Positions 1-7,878 of a stretch of DNA of 64,000 bases are shown piece by piece. Each line of letters opens with the position of its first letter. Within the stretch, counting starts at the first letter, position 1. Source of the stretch: Chondrus crispus (taxonomy: Eukaryota; Rhodophyta; Florideophyceae; Gigartinales; Gigartinaceae). The notes beneath the pieces were generated by a model. The model made no database searches and was not told where the DNA came from. It saw only the letters and a program-made list of their open reading frames with translations. The stretch is from NCBI RefSeq assembly GCF_000350225.1, contig NW_005179013.1:62001-126000 (forward strand). Reading direction: 5' to 3'. Both the position numbers and the translations under genes were made by a program.

Positions 1-1
1 T

Positions 2-1771
2 GAAAACGAGGACACTCACTCTGTAGGTGAGAATGATGAAGATGATATATCACCTCCCGTCGAAACTCCGAATGTCACCCCTCCAACTCCGACTCCAGCT
101 GTACGAAGATCGTCTCGAATCAGTAGACCTCCCGGATCATGGTGGAGGAGCAACTTTACAGCTGCTCCTCTTTCACATGCCCATGTCGCTATTGAAGGTC
201 CCAAGACTTTCGAACAAGCAACCCACGGTCCTAGAACTGCATTCTGGCAAACCGGCATTGACAAAGAACTTGCATCGCAGACTAAGAATCAGACCTGGAA
301 ACTTGTTCCTCGATCTGAGGCGTCAAACATCTTGACATCTCGGTGGGTTTTCAATGTCAAGCAGCTGCCTGATGCAAATGGCAATATAGTTGAAAGTGCA
401 AAAGCCAGACTTGTTGCCCGTGGATTCCAGCAAGTGCAAGGTCTTGACTATACTGAGACATATGCCCCTGTCATAAAGTTTACCACTATTCGTCTACTTC
501 TTGCCTTAGTTGCTCATTACGACCTTGAACTTCATCAGATGGATGTCGTGACTGCGTTTTTGAACGGCGACTTGGATGAAGACATCTACATGGAGCAACC
601 CGAAGGCTGCGTTGACAAAAGCAAAAGTGATCACGTGTGTAAACTTTTGAAAGCACTTTACGGTCTTAAACAAGCACCTCGTCAATGGCATACCAAAGTG
701 GATGATTTCTTACTCGGTGAATTGGGATTTGAGACTTCACGTAGTGATCCGTGCCTCTACATTAAACGCATTGGTAACACTATCATGCTAATTGCACTTT
801 ATGTCGATGACTTGTTGCTCGCTGGTAGTGATATCCATGCCATCAAATGGATGAAGGGGGAGCTTAACAAACGGTTTGAGATGAAAGACCTTGGTGAAGC
901 AAAAGTCTGCATTGGTCTTGAGATTCAAAGAGATCGCACTATCAAGACATTGAGTCTCACTCAAACTAAGTATGCATCAAATGTGCTTGACCGTTTTAAA
1001 ATGTCGACTTGTAACCCTTCTCTGACTCCAATGGAACAAGGTCACACAACCACGAATTCTATCGAAAACGACTCCGAAACAAAGGCACCGTATCGTGAGG
1101 CAGTCGGTTGCCTTATGTACTTGATGGTTGGCACTCGTCCAGACTTGGCATACGCCATTGGAAAGCTTTCCCAACATTCTGCCAACCCATGTGAGTCACA
1201 CTGGGCAGGTGTAAAACGAGTAATGCGATACGTGCAAGGGACTCGAAACTTAGGAATCGTTTTTGACAATAAATCCAAATCGCCGGAGTTGCTCGGTTTC
1301 AGTGATGCTGACTGGGCCGGTTGTTCAGACTCTCGCAAGTCGACCAGCGGATATGTTTTCAAGTTCTGTGGTGGAGCTATCAGTTGGAGTTCCCGGAAAC
1401 AGACTGTGGTTGCGACTTCGACGTGTGAAGCTGAGTACATTGCACTATGTGAAGCGTGTAAGGAGGCGACCTGGTTGCGTCAAGTTGTTGCTGATGTCCT
1501 CGGACTTGATTCTGATCCCACGATCATGATGGGGTGTGACAATGCAGGGACGATTTCGTTTGCACAGAATGAAGCGATCAACCGTCGCAACAAACATGTT
1601 GATGTAAAATACCACTACGTACGAGATGCTATTAAGAGAAACATTGTGTATTTGTCGCATTGTCCGACCACTTCGATGCCTGCGGATATCTTAACCAAAG
1701 CACTTAGGCGAATTCTATTCCAGAAGTTTGTAGAACTTCTGGGGCTTGCAGTGTCCAGTAAAAGCATGTGA
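2..1771 (+). CDS. Ty1/Copia retrotransposon Pol, C-terminal part (reverse transcriptase and RNase H), 5' end outside window
   Basis: The frame is open from base 2, so the integrase and gag portions lie left of the window. After a short Pro/Ser/Thr linker comes the Copia reverse transcriptase: the ARLVARGFQQ block, the LDVVTAFLNG-like block (here MDVVTAFLNGDL), LYGLKQAPRQW, and the catalytic LYVDDLLLAG motif near base 800. The RNase H part follows, with SDADWAGC, SRKSTSGYVF and CEAEYIAL, and the tail RNKHVDVKYHYVRD and ADILTKAL typical of Ty1/Copia. In the family this polyprotein makes and integrates the cDNA copy. No frameshift or stop was seen in the visible part. The stop is followed within a few bases by a polypurine tract and the LTR start, so the order is that of an intact 3' half. 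Family assignment is firm; whether the element is still active cannot be told. Confidence 0.93.
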   Translation, partial: ENEDTHSVGENDEDDISPPVETPNVTPPTPTPAVRRSSRISRPPGSWWRSNFTAAPLSHAHVAIEGPKTFEQATHGPRTAFWQTGIDKELASQTKNQTWKLVPRSEASNILTSRWVFNVKQLPDANGNIVESAKARLVARGFQQVQGLDYTETYAPVIKFTTIRLLLALVAHYDLELHQMDVVTAFLNGDLDEDIYMEQPEGCVDKSKSDHVCKLLKALYGLKQAPRQWHTKVDDFLLGELGFETSRSDPCLYIKRIGNTIMLIALYVDDLLLAGSDIHAIKWMKGELNKRFEMKDLGEAKVCIGLEIQRDRTIKTLSLTQTKYASNVLDRFKMSTCNPSLTPMEQGHTTTNSIENDSETKAPYREAVGCLMYLMVGTRPDLAYAIGKLSQHSANPCESHWAGVKRVMRYVQGTRNLGIVFDNKSKSPELLGFSDADWAGCSDSRKSTSGYVFKFCGGAISWSSRKQTVVATSTCEAEYIALCEACKEATWLRQVVADVLGLDSDPTIMMGCDNAGTISFAQNEAINRRNKHVDVKYHYVRDAIKRNIVYLSHCPTTSMPADILTKALRRILFQKFVELLGLAVSSKSM

Positions 1772-1831
1772 TCGAGGGGGAGTGTTGGAAATCTTCGACC
1801 ACATGCTAAGCTACAAGCCTGGACAGATATT

Positions 1832-2077
1832 ACACGTGTACGTCGACGAAACCTAAAATGCTTGCAAGAGCATTCTCAGGTTGTTTGGTCTTCAAAGTGG
1901 ACACGTGTCATATTTGTACACGGTTGCACTTTCCTATTATTTCCGAGCATGTCTCAATTTTGGTGTTGACACGTGTAAGTTATGTACCTCGTGGCACTCT
2001 ACAGTACATTCTGAACATGTTTCATTTTTCTCGATTTGACACGTGTGTGACACGTATGACAATTGTCCTACACGTGT
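1832..2077 (+). promoter_or_regulatory. Array of ACACGTGT (G-box/E-box) motifs in degenerate ~69-bp repeats
   Basis: ACACGTGT occurs at 1832, 1901, 1969, 2039 and 2070. The first four are spaced 69, 68 and 70 bp and sit in loosely repeated sequence units. CACGTG is the usual core bound by bZIP and bHLH factors in plants and other eukaryotes. An enhancer role in LTR transcription is inference. Confidence 0.5.
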
Positions 2078-2195
2078 GTGACACGTATGACGTATGTGCC
2101 ACAGTGGTTATTAATCGTAGTGTAAAATCTGTAATCTACAGTACAGTACATTCAGATATTATTGACTCTCAAACGGTCCCAAATTATTAGCAAGA

Positions 2196-2396
2196 GAGAG
2201 TGCAAGTAGGAAAGTCATTTGATTATCAACCGAGAGTGGAAGTAGGAGAGTCACTTGATTATCAACCGAGAGTGCAAGAAGGAGAGTCATTTGATTATCA
2301 ACCGAGAGTGGAAGTAGGAGAGTCACTTGATTATCAACCGAGAGTGTAACAGGGAGAGTCACTTGATTATCAACGAGTGCAAGAAGGAGAGTCACG
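2196..2396 (+). repeat. 36-bp tandem repeat array, about 5.7 copies
   Basis: The unit begins GAGAGTGCAAG and ends TTGATTATCAACC. Five nearly full copies and one partial copy run head to tail, with variation at a few fixed positions (for example TGCAAG/TGGAAG and CATTTG/CACTTG). There are no unique spacers. It lies inside the Copia LTR, upstream of the TATA-like box at 2438. Transcriptional function is possible but unproven. Confidence 0.9.
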
Positions 2397-2556
2397 TGAC
2401 CAGCCCTAATGGCTCGAATTGTATGTAGTTCGAAGAGTATAAGTAGCGCCAATAGTTGGCGACCAAGAGTAAAATGGTATCAACTTCTTTTCCCGTCAAC
2501 CACCAGCAACCTTCAACCATCCTTCTTCCCTCTGCCCCGCTGACCTTTCTATAGTC

Positions 2557-3396
2557 CTGACCGTCACGCAGTCGAAGTATGCCCAAGCAGTACTGAAACG
2601 GTTCAAAATGTCGGCATGCAATCCTTGCGTTACTACGATGGAACAGTCTCGACATGTCACAATGCAAGTGGCCGAAACTGGCACTGATGACAACCCATGC
2701 TTTGAACCATATCGTCAGGCCATTGGATGTCTAATGTTCCTAATGGTCGGGACCCGCCCCGATATTGCGTTTGCCATTGGAAAGTTATCTCAACACTGTG
2801 CCGACCCTCACGAGTCGCACTGGTCAGGTGTGAAACGTGTTTTGAGATACTTGCGTGGGTCCCAGCATCTTGGAATAGTGTTTGGTAAAGATGATCTTGG
2901 TACGGAACTTCATGGGTATAGCGACGCAGATTGGGGTGGATGCCTTGAATCACGGAAATCAACGAGTGGGTACGTATTCAAGCTTTGTGATGGGCCTATC
3001 AGTTGGGCTTCCCGGAAACAAACAGTAGTTGCGAAGTCTACTTGTGAGGCAGAATACATCGCACTCAGTGAAGCATGCAAAGAGGCTGCGTGGCTTCGAC
3101 GCTTCCATGCCGATGTACTTGGTGCGAATTCGGATCCAACAATTCGCGTTGGATGTGACAACGCTGGTACGATTGCGTTTGCTCAGAACGAATCTACAAA
3201 TCGTCGCAACAAGCACATTGTTATTACGTATCATTTTGTTCGAGATGCGGTGCAGCGAAAACTGGTCACATTGTACCATTGTCCGACAACAGAAATGCCA
3301 GCCGATATGCTGACCAAACCACTTGGTCGCGTGCTGTTTGAAAAGTTCGTGGGCATGGTTGGGCTTTCCGAGTGCAAAGCTGCCCAAAGCATGTGA
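2557..3396 (+). pseudogene. Second Copia element, 5'-truncated RNase H/C-terminal Pol remnant
   Basis: Homology to the first element's Pol starts abruptly at the LTVTQ block (codons from 2557), well downstream of the reverse-transcriptase active site. It runs to the normal end: SDADWGGC, SRKSTSGYVF, CEAEYIAL, RNKHIVITYHFVRD and ADMLTKPL. The catalytic YVDD region is absent, so this piece cannot encode a complete reverse transcriptase. It remains in frame, with an ATG at 2608, but no initiation context makes that a real start. It is clearly diverged from the first element and represents another subfamily. The sequence just upstream looks like an LTR plus leader, so the structure may be a deletion derivative (LTR, leader, RNase H, LTR) sharing the LTR at 1783 with its neighbour. 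Confidence 0.85.
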
Positions 3397-3407
3397 TCGA
3401 GGGGAGG

Positions 3408-3848
3408 TATTGAAAATGTGCGACCACATGCTGTTATCTGGAAAGTGCAAAATCGAGCGACACGTGTACATGACTCGACGGTCCGGACCCTCACCCCATA
3501 TCACCACATGACACGTGTAAATTCTCATATTTTGGGGTTCTGGGGACGAAAGTGGACTTTTGGAGGGTTATGCAAATTTGCATAAATGCCGAAAATTTGC
3601 ATTTGGCCGGAACCGTTATAGGGCTACACAGGCAATACTGCAAATCTATTGGGTGTCGGTTCGAATGCTGCAATTCTATTGGTCTGTTAATGTCCACTTA
3701 TATGCAGTCATGCTGGTGATATATCTTGAATGATCGGTATACGTTTTAATTACATCATTTCGGGGGTTTCAAGTTGTTCACCATGGTTGTAATGGGTAAT
3801 TACGTGTGGCCTTGGCCGCTGGACACTTGTGTGCGGTGTACACATGTA
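3408..3848 (+). mobile_element. Start of the second Copia element's 3' LTR, interrupted or decayed before the Gypsy LTR
   Basis: A purine tract GAGGGGAGG follows the stop codon, then TATTGAAAATGTGCGACCAC, the counterpart of the LTR start at 1783 with TA in place of TG. Two ACACGTGT boxes follow (about 3460 and 3510). No LTR end can be recognised before the Gypsy LTR begins at 3849. Nothing else is seen in this stretch. Confidence 0.55.
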
Positions 3849-4485
3849 TGTAGCATAAACACCCCCAGCGATAGGGGTGTATGCGCAGTTCGACCGAGAC
3901 CCTTGTCGATCGGGAAGACGGGGGTGAAGCAGGACACCGGCTAACGGCACCGGGCAGCGGGCCCGGGTAGCGTGGTAGAGCGGGAACGGGGAGGACGCCG
4001 GTACGCGCGAGCGGTTCGACGCCTCGACGCCCCGGCGCGGTACTGGGTAACGATCCAGTACCGACGGGCGGAGGCGGAGCCGACTCGTGGGCGTACCGCG
4101 CGCGTCCTCAACCCGCGCTCGGTGCCGCTCTGAGGTAATTAGCGAGCGTTACCTTAGAATAAGCGGGAAGTCGGACCTTGACGGTCGGTGGGTGACAAGT
4201 CCGTGCTTGTCCTCCTCCCTCGCCGCCGGTCCGCTCCATATTTAATATACAAAACAATCTATGACACTACAGTACCGAAGCACTGTAGTGGTCTACTGTA
4301 GTACCGATCGGACCGTACTGTAATACTGTGAGCCATCGTGGCTGACAGTACACGTGTATGCGCGTGCGGCCTGTACCCGAGGGGTACACGTGGCCACGCG
4401 CGGTAGTACTGTAGAGCCCGAGGCTCTACAGTATTGGATCCGTTGTTGATCTAATCTAAAAAGCCCCAGGGGGGGTTATACTACA
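3849..4485 (-). repeat. Gypsy LTR, downstream (3') copy in element orientation
   Basis: This 637-bp copy starts TGTAGCATAA and ends TTATACTACA on the plus strand, giving an imperfect 10-bp terminal inverted repeat with TG...CA ends. The first ~390 bp (U5/R in element sense) are almost identical to the copy at 18656. From about 4250 onward (U3 in element sense) it diverges strongly. It has its own set of ACTGTAG/CTACAGT motifs and CACGTG boxes. A TATA-like stretch lies near 4238-4252. Confidence 0.9.
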
Positions 4486-4505
4486 CGGCCCCCCCCCGTT
4501 AAGCG
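4486..4505 (-). other. Polypurine tract of the Gypsy element
   Basis: On the minus strand a run of ten G (from AACGGGG) sits directly before the LTR end TGTAG. This is where the plus-strand primer tract belongs. A similar G-run with the same neighbouring box GACGTCCGCG (plus strand) occurs just after the pol stop (about 11275-11297), and the box alone recurs at 7878. Confidence 0.7.
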
Positions 4506-4544
4506 GGGACGTCCGCGTCTACGGGTGCTTGTAGAGCGCGAGCC

Positions 4545-7214
4545 ATGTCTAACCGCGTCCTCGATATGGTCCCTTCCGCTCCTTACCACGACTCCGCTCT
4601 CTGGGCGGTATTCTCGGCGTCTCGCCCCGTGCGGCTTCGCGCGCGCGCTGATTCCTCGCCCTTCTCCCCTGCAACCGGCGATCTCGCTCCCCTTTCGTCT
4701 CCGTCGCCCCCTCTTAACCGGGTGGTCGTGCGCACGCCCTCTGCGGTCGGCCTCAGCATCACCTTGTTACCCCTTCCGAGGGGGTCCGTTTTTCTTCCTC
4801 TGCTGGGGCGAGCACTCTTTCTTTTCGCTGCCCCCGAGCTCGCCTTCTCCCCCGTCTGCATACTCGGCTCACGCCCCGGCATCATCGATATGCCGTCTCC
4901 CACTACCCCTCAGGGCGGTATCACGCTTCCTCGGCCAGCTCCGGGCAGTGGGTCGGACGAGCTGGTCGTTTGCTCATCGGCTATAGACGACCGCACCCCC
5001 GTCGAAGGGGTGCCCTCACAGTCCCTTTCGGTCGCCCCCAACTCCTCCGCTCCGGCGCCCTGGTGGCCCCCGAGACCATTCCGAAAATCCCGAGGTCCCC
5101 GAACGTCTACAGTAACCGAGGAGATCGGTCCCTTGCCGACCGTCGCTCCGCCCCCTGCGGCCCATCCGTCCTTGGTGACGGGGGGTCCGATGCCCCTTCC
5201 GCCTGCGCCGATCGATGGCGCGGGCGGCCCACCCGTCGGCGGATTCACGGTATGGCCGCGCGATGGTCCGTACCAGCCCGTCTTGGGCTCATACGGGGCT
5301 TCCGGAAGTTGTCGGTGCCCCGGTGCGCCGACTACTTCCTCTCGGCTCGGCCGGATCGCAGAGGAGGAGGTGTCCGACACCTCCACGCAGTGGCTGGGGG
5401 TGCCCCTAGAGCGGTCCATTCCGCTGCCGCTCGGTCGCCTGAACTACGCGTGGCGCCGCCACGCTCGGTCGGGCGGTACCGTTGGGGAGCTCCTGGCGAG
5501 GGCGCACTTGCGCCCCGATCTACGCCGGGTTCGCACCATCTACGAGGGTGGCCTCGCAGCAGAGGCGTCCATTGCCTTGGGTCGTCTCTTGTCTGAGGGC
5601 GACGGCGCCCCTTATCAAATTCCGGACGAGATACCCAGTGACAGGACGTTCGTCTATAGTATCGAGGAGGCGGAATACGTTGACCGAATGTCGACGTATC
5701 TCTTCCATCGGGGCCCTCGAGATCCCCGTCGGTTGGTCCTCTCGGAGGTAGCGGGGCTGTACGTCAGCCCGCGTCCTCGTACTCACTCCCGGGCTCGCGC
5801 AGCTCTCCAAAAGTCCGCCTGCGCGCTTATGCGTATCCATCGTATTGCCTTAGACCCCAACGATTGGTCGGCCTACCGCCATAATGAAGAGGACGACGGC
5901 CGAGTCTTCCCGTCCGCTGCCTTTTCCCCGGGCCTATCGCGGGGCGATTTCCCGGAACTTCCTCCAAGCATAGGGGAGGCACTCCCATCGTTGGGGGTGC
6001 ATCCGTTACTCCCCTACGCTTTGAAGCATTTCGGCTTCGCGGGTACTGACTCGAAGCATCCAGCCTACGAGGAGTTGGTCTACAATTACGAGGGTGAGTG
6101 GGCGTGGTCAACTTGCAACGCTTTCATGAGCGAGGTCGCCCTGCACGGGCGCGTTTTCGTACAGCCCATCGGTGTGCTGTCCTTCCTTGGTCGGGTCGCG
6201 CCGTCGCTGCCCGACGTGGCGTTGCACCCCTTGGAGCGCGGCTCCCCGTCTGTCCCGTGGACCTACTCTTCGGTTCTCGACTTGATGCACCGCGCCGTTG
6301 CGGTGCCGGAACGCAATCGGCGGCCGTGGACTAACTACACAACCGGGGCCCAGCGCTTCTTCCTCGCCTACGATTTAAAAGGAGACGCCTTCGTGGCTCG
6401 TTCGGGCTCCAGTGCGGTGGGTCCCTCTCGTGGCAAAGGAGGTGTCGGGTCCACGGCGCGAGAGGCGCGGCGGAAGAGATATCGTGACCTCGATGGCGAA
6501 TCCCCAGCCATCGCAGTGCGGGCTCATCCCGAAGTCGGTCACGATACGGCGGCGGGGACTACGTTGCCTCCGCTGCCTTCCCTAGGATCGGTTGGGTACC
6601 CTGGTACACCGCGATTCACTGTGCTTAGTCTCGACTTAGCTCGTCGCGAGATCACCGCCATCCCCAGGTTGTCCCGCGCCCTGGGGAGCTTAATTGACCG
6701 GACCTGGAATGTGGAGGGCCTACTTCGGACCCTGACGAATTGGTACCTTGAGCGCAGTAGCGAAGCGCGTCGCCTCGAAACGGAGCGTCAGTCTTTTGCC
6801 GCTGAACGTGACTCTCTTGCGGCACAGCTGCGCGACGCTCGGTGCGAGCTCGAGGTCCTACGCGGTGCCTCCTCACGTCGGGCGAGCGATCTCCAGCGCG
6901 CCGTCGTCGACCGCGATCGGTATCGCGGAGAACGGGACGCGCTCAGAGCCGCTCGTGTTGGGCCCCCGGAGCGTGCTGCGTCCACGCCGCGGCAGAATCT
7001 TCGAGATCGTTATGAGGGTCGCGGGTACGGCCTCTCGACGACCGACGCACTCGCGACATCTGCTGATCCGCCTCGGGGTTGGACTCCCCACGGGGAGGCC
7101 ACACTTCCTCCGCTCCATGAAATGGAGCCCGAGTTGCAGTTTCATCCAAGTTATTGCCCCCCGAGGGCGCGTGCTCCAGGGTCGTCGGAACCCTCCAACG
7201 ATACGAACCGTTGA
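4545..7214 (+). CDS. Antisense additional ORF of the Gypsy element, 889 aa, function unknown
   Basis: An intact 889-codon frame begins at ATG 4545, about 60 bp inside the LTR, and runs opposite to gag-pol. I do not recognise the family. Residues 1-280 are rich in Pro, Ser and Gly. Residues about 285-620 look folded, with many aromatic residues and blocks such as WAWSTCNAFMSEV and RRPWTNYTTGAQRFFLAY. Residues about 735-810 form a heptad-like coiled coil (LETERQSFAAERDSLAAQL). No zinc knuckle, protease, RT or integrase motif is present, so it is not a second pol. Additional antisense ORFs between pol and the 3' LTR are known from some large plant Gypsy elements, and this placement matches that arrangement. 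Alternatives are a captured host gene or a gag-like protein of another element. Such a long open frame by chance in GC-rich DNA is possible but unlikely given its composition. Confidence 0.7.
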   Translation: MSNRVLDMVPSAPYHDSALWAVFSASRPVRLRARADSSPFSPATGDLAPLSSPSPPLNRVVVRTPSAVGLSITLLPLPRGSVFLPLLGRALFLFAAPELAFSPVCILGSRPGIIDMPSPTTPQGGITLPRPAPGSGSDELVVCSSAIDDRTPVEGVPSQSLSVAPNSSAPAPWWPPRPFRKSRGPRTSTVTEEIGPLPTVAPPPAAHPSLVTGGPMPLPPAPIDGAGGPPVGGFTVWPRDGPYQPVLGSYGASGSCRCPGAPTTSSRLGRIAEEEVSDTSTQWLGVPLERSIPLPLGRLNYAWRRHARSGGTVGELLARAHLRPDLRRVRTIYEGGLAAEASIALGRLLSEGDGAPYQIPDEIPSDRTFVYSIEEAEYVDRMSTYLFHRGPRDPRRLVLSEVAGLYVSPRPRTHSRARAALQKSACALMRIHRIALDPNDWSAYRHNEEDDGRVFPSAAFSPGLSRGDFPELPPSIGEALPSLGVHPLLPYALKHFGFAGTDSKHPAYEELVYNYEGEWAWSTCNAFMSEVALHGRVFVQPIGVLSFLGRVAPSLPDVALHPLERGSPSVPWTYSSVLDLMHRAVAVPERNRRPWTNYTTGAQRFFLAYDLKGDAFVARSGSSAVGPSRGKGGVGSTAREARRKRYRDLDGESPAIAVRAHPEVGHDTAAGTTLPPLPSLGSVGYPGTPRFTVLSLDLARREITAIPRLSRALGSLIDRTWNVEGLLRTLTNWYLERSSEARRLETERQSFAAERDSLAAQLRDARCELEVLRGASSRRASDLQRAVVDRDRYRGERDALRAARVGPPERAASTPRQNLRDRYEGRGYGLSTTDALATSADPPRGWTPHGEATLPPLHEMEPELQFHPSYCPPRARAPGSSEPSNDTNR

Positions 7215-7710
7215 GCGTGCAAGCATAGCGACCGGCTCTCGACATCCCTAGTCATTTCCTTCCCCGTAAAGCCCCTAAGGCAATTCCTCGCGTGTCTTTC
7301 TCCTACGCTCGCGGAAGGCCTCCTCCCTGGTCTGGACAAGAAAAAAATGGGGGGCGGGTCTCGGATTTGTTGACGTCCCACCCCGCGTCCTTTCATGTTG
7401 TTCGAGCATGGCTCTCTTCGTAGAGCAACGGGAGGCGTGGGGTCCGTTGCGCGTCGTACTGTAGACTTGCCGGCCCTCGCCACCGATGGCGAGGGCGCGG
7501 CGCGCAACGACGCGCGACGACAATCCTTATCCTGATCGTCCCCCGCGCAGTCAGAAAATCATCCCAAAAATTGTCATAATTTCCCGCGAAAACAATTTCT
7601 GCCAAAAAATCAGAGCACGGTTCCTGATTGGTGCGCTGTCGTCTGAGGAAGAAATCTTCCCAAAATTAAATCATGGCACGCGCCGTGATTAGCGACAAAA
7701 AGTTCTAATT

Positions 7711-7878
7711 GGGGCTGACAGTACACGTGTGTGCGCGCTCTTCGGTCCCGCGCGTACACGTGTACACGTGCGCCCCCTGTACTCGGGGGTACACGTGATG
7801 GTACTGTAGAGCATCGAGCCCTACAGTCACCGATCCGATTCTGAGTTGATCTAATCTAAAATACAGCACCAGGGGGGG
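7711..7878 (-). repeat. Third Gypsy LTR fragment inside the element
   Basis: From GGGGCTGACAGTACACGTGT to AGCACCAGGGG this matches the U3 part of the LTR at 19140-19317 much better than the LTR at 3849-4485. It stops inside the G-run before TTATACTACA and continues with GGACGTCCGCG. The LTR tip and the C-rich tract are missing, as if removed by a deletion between two G-runs. Confidence 0.85.

Larger units (their letters stand above)
1783..2552 (+). mobile_element. Copia LTR (3' LTR of the first element; right boundary uncertain)
   Basis: The polypurine tract GAGGGGGA (1774-1781) directly precedes TGTTGGAAATCTTCGACCAC, which starts the LTR at 1783. A related start follows the RNase H stop of the second Copia remnant at 3408. 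The LTR carries repeated ACACGTGT boxes, a 36-bp tandem array and a TATA-like GTATAAGTA at 2438. TGGTATCA at 2475-2482 resembles the common Copia primer-binding site, so the LTR may end near 2474, with a short leader to about 2552. No clean CA end was found. Confidence 0.6.

Noticed and set aside
2196..2396. Regular 36-bp repeats reminiscent of a CRISPR array
   Set aside because: The copies are directly adjacent without spacers, the DNA is eukaryotic, and they lie inside an LTR.
3655..3680. GGTTCGAAT motif resembling a tRNA T-loop
   Set aside because: No acceptor, D or anticodon arm can be folded around it.
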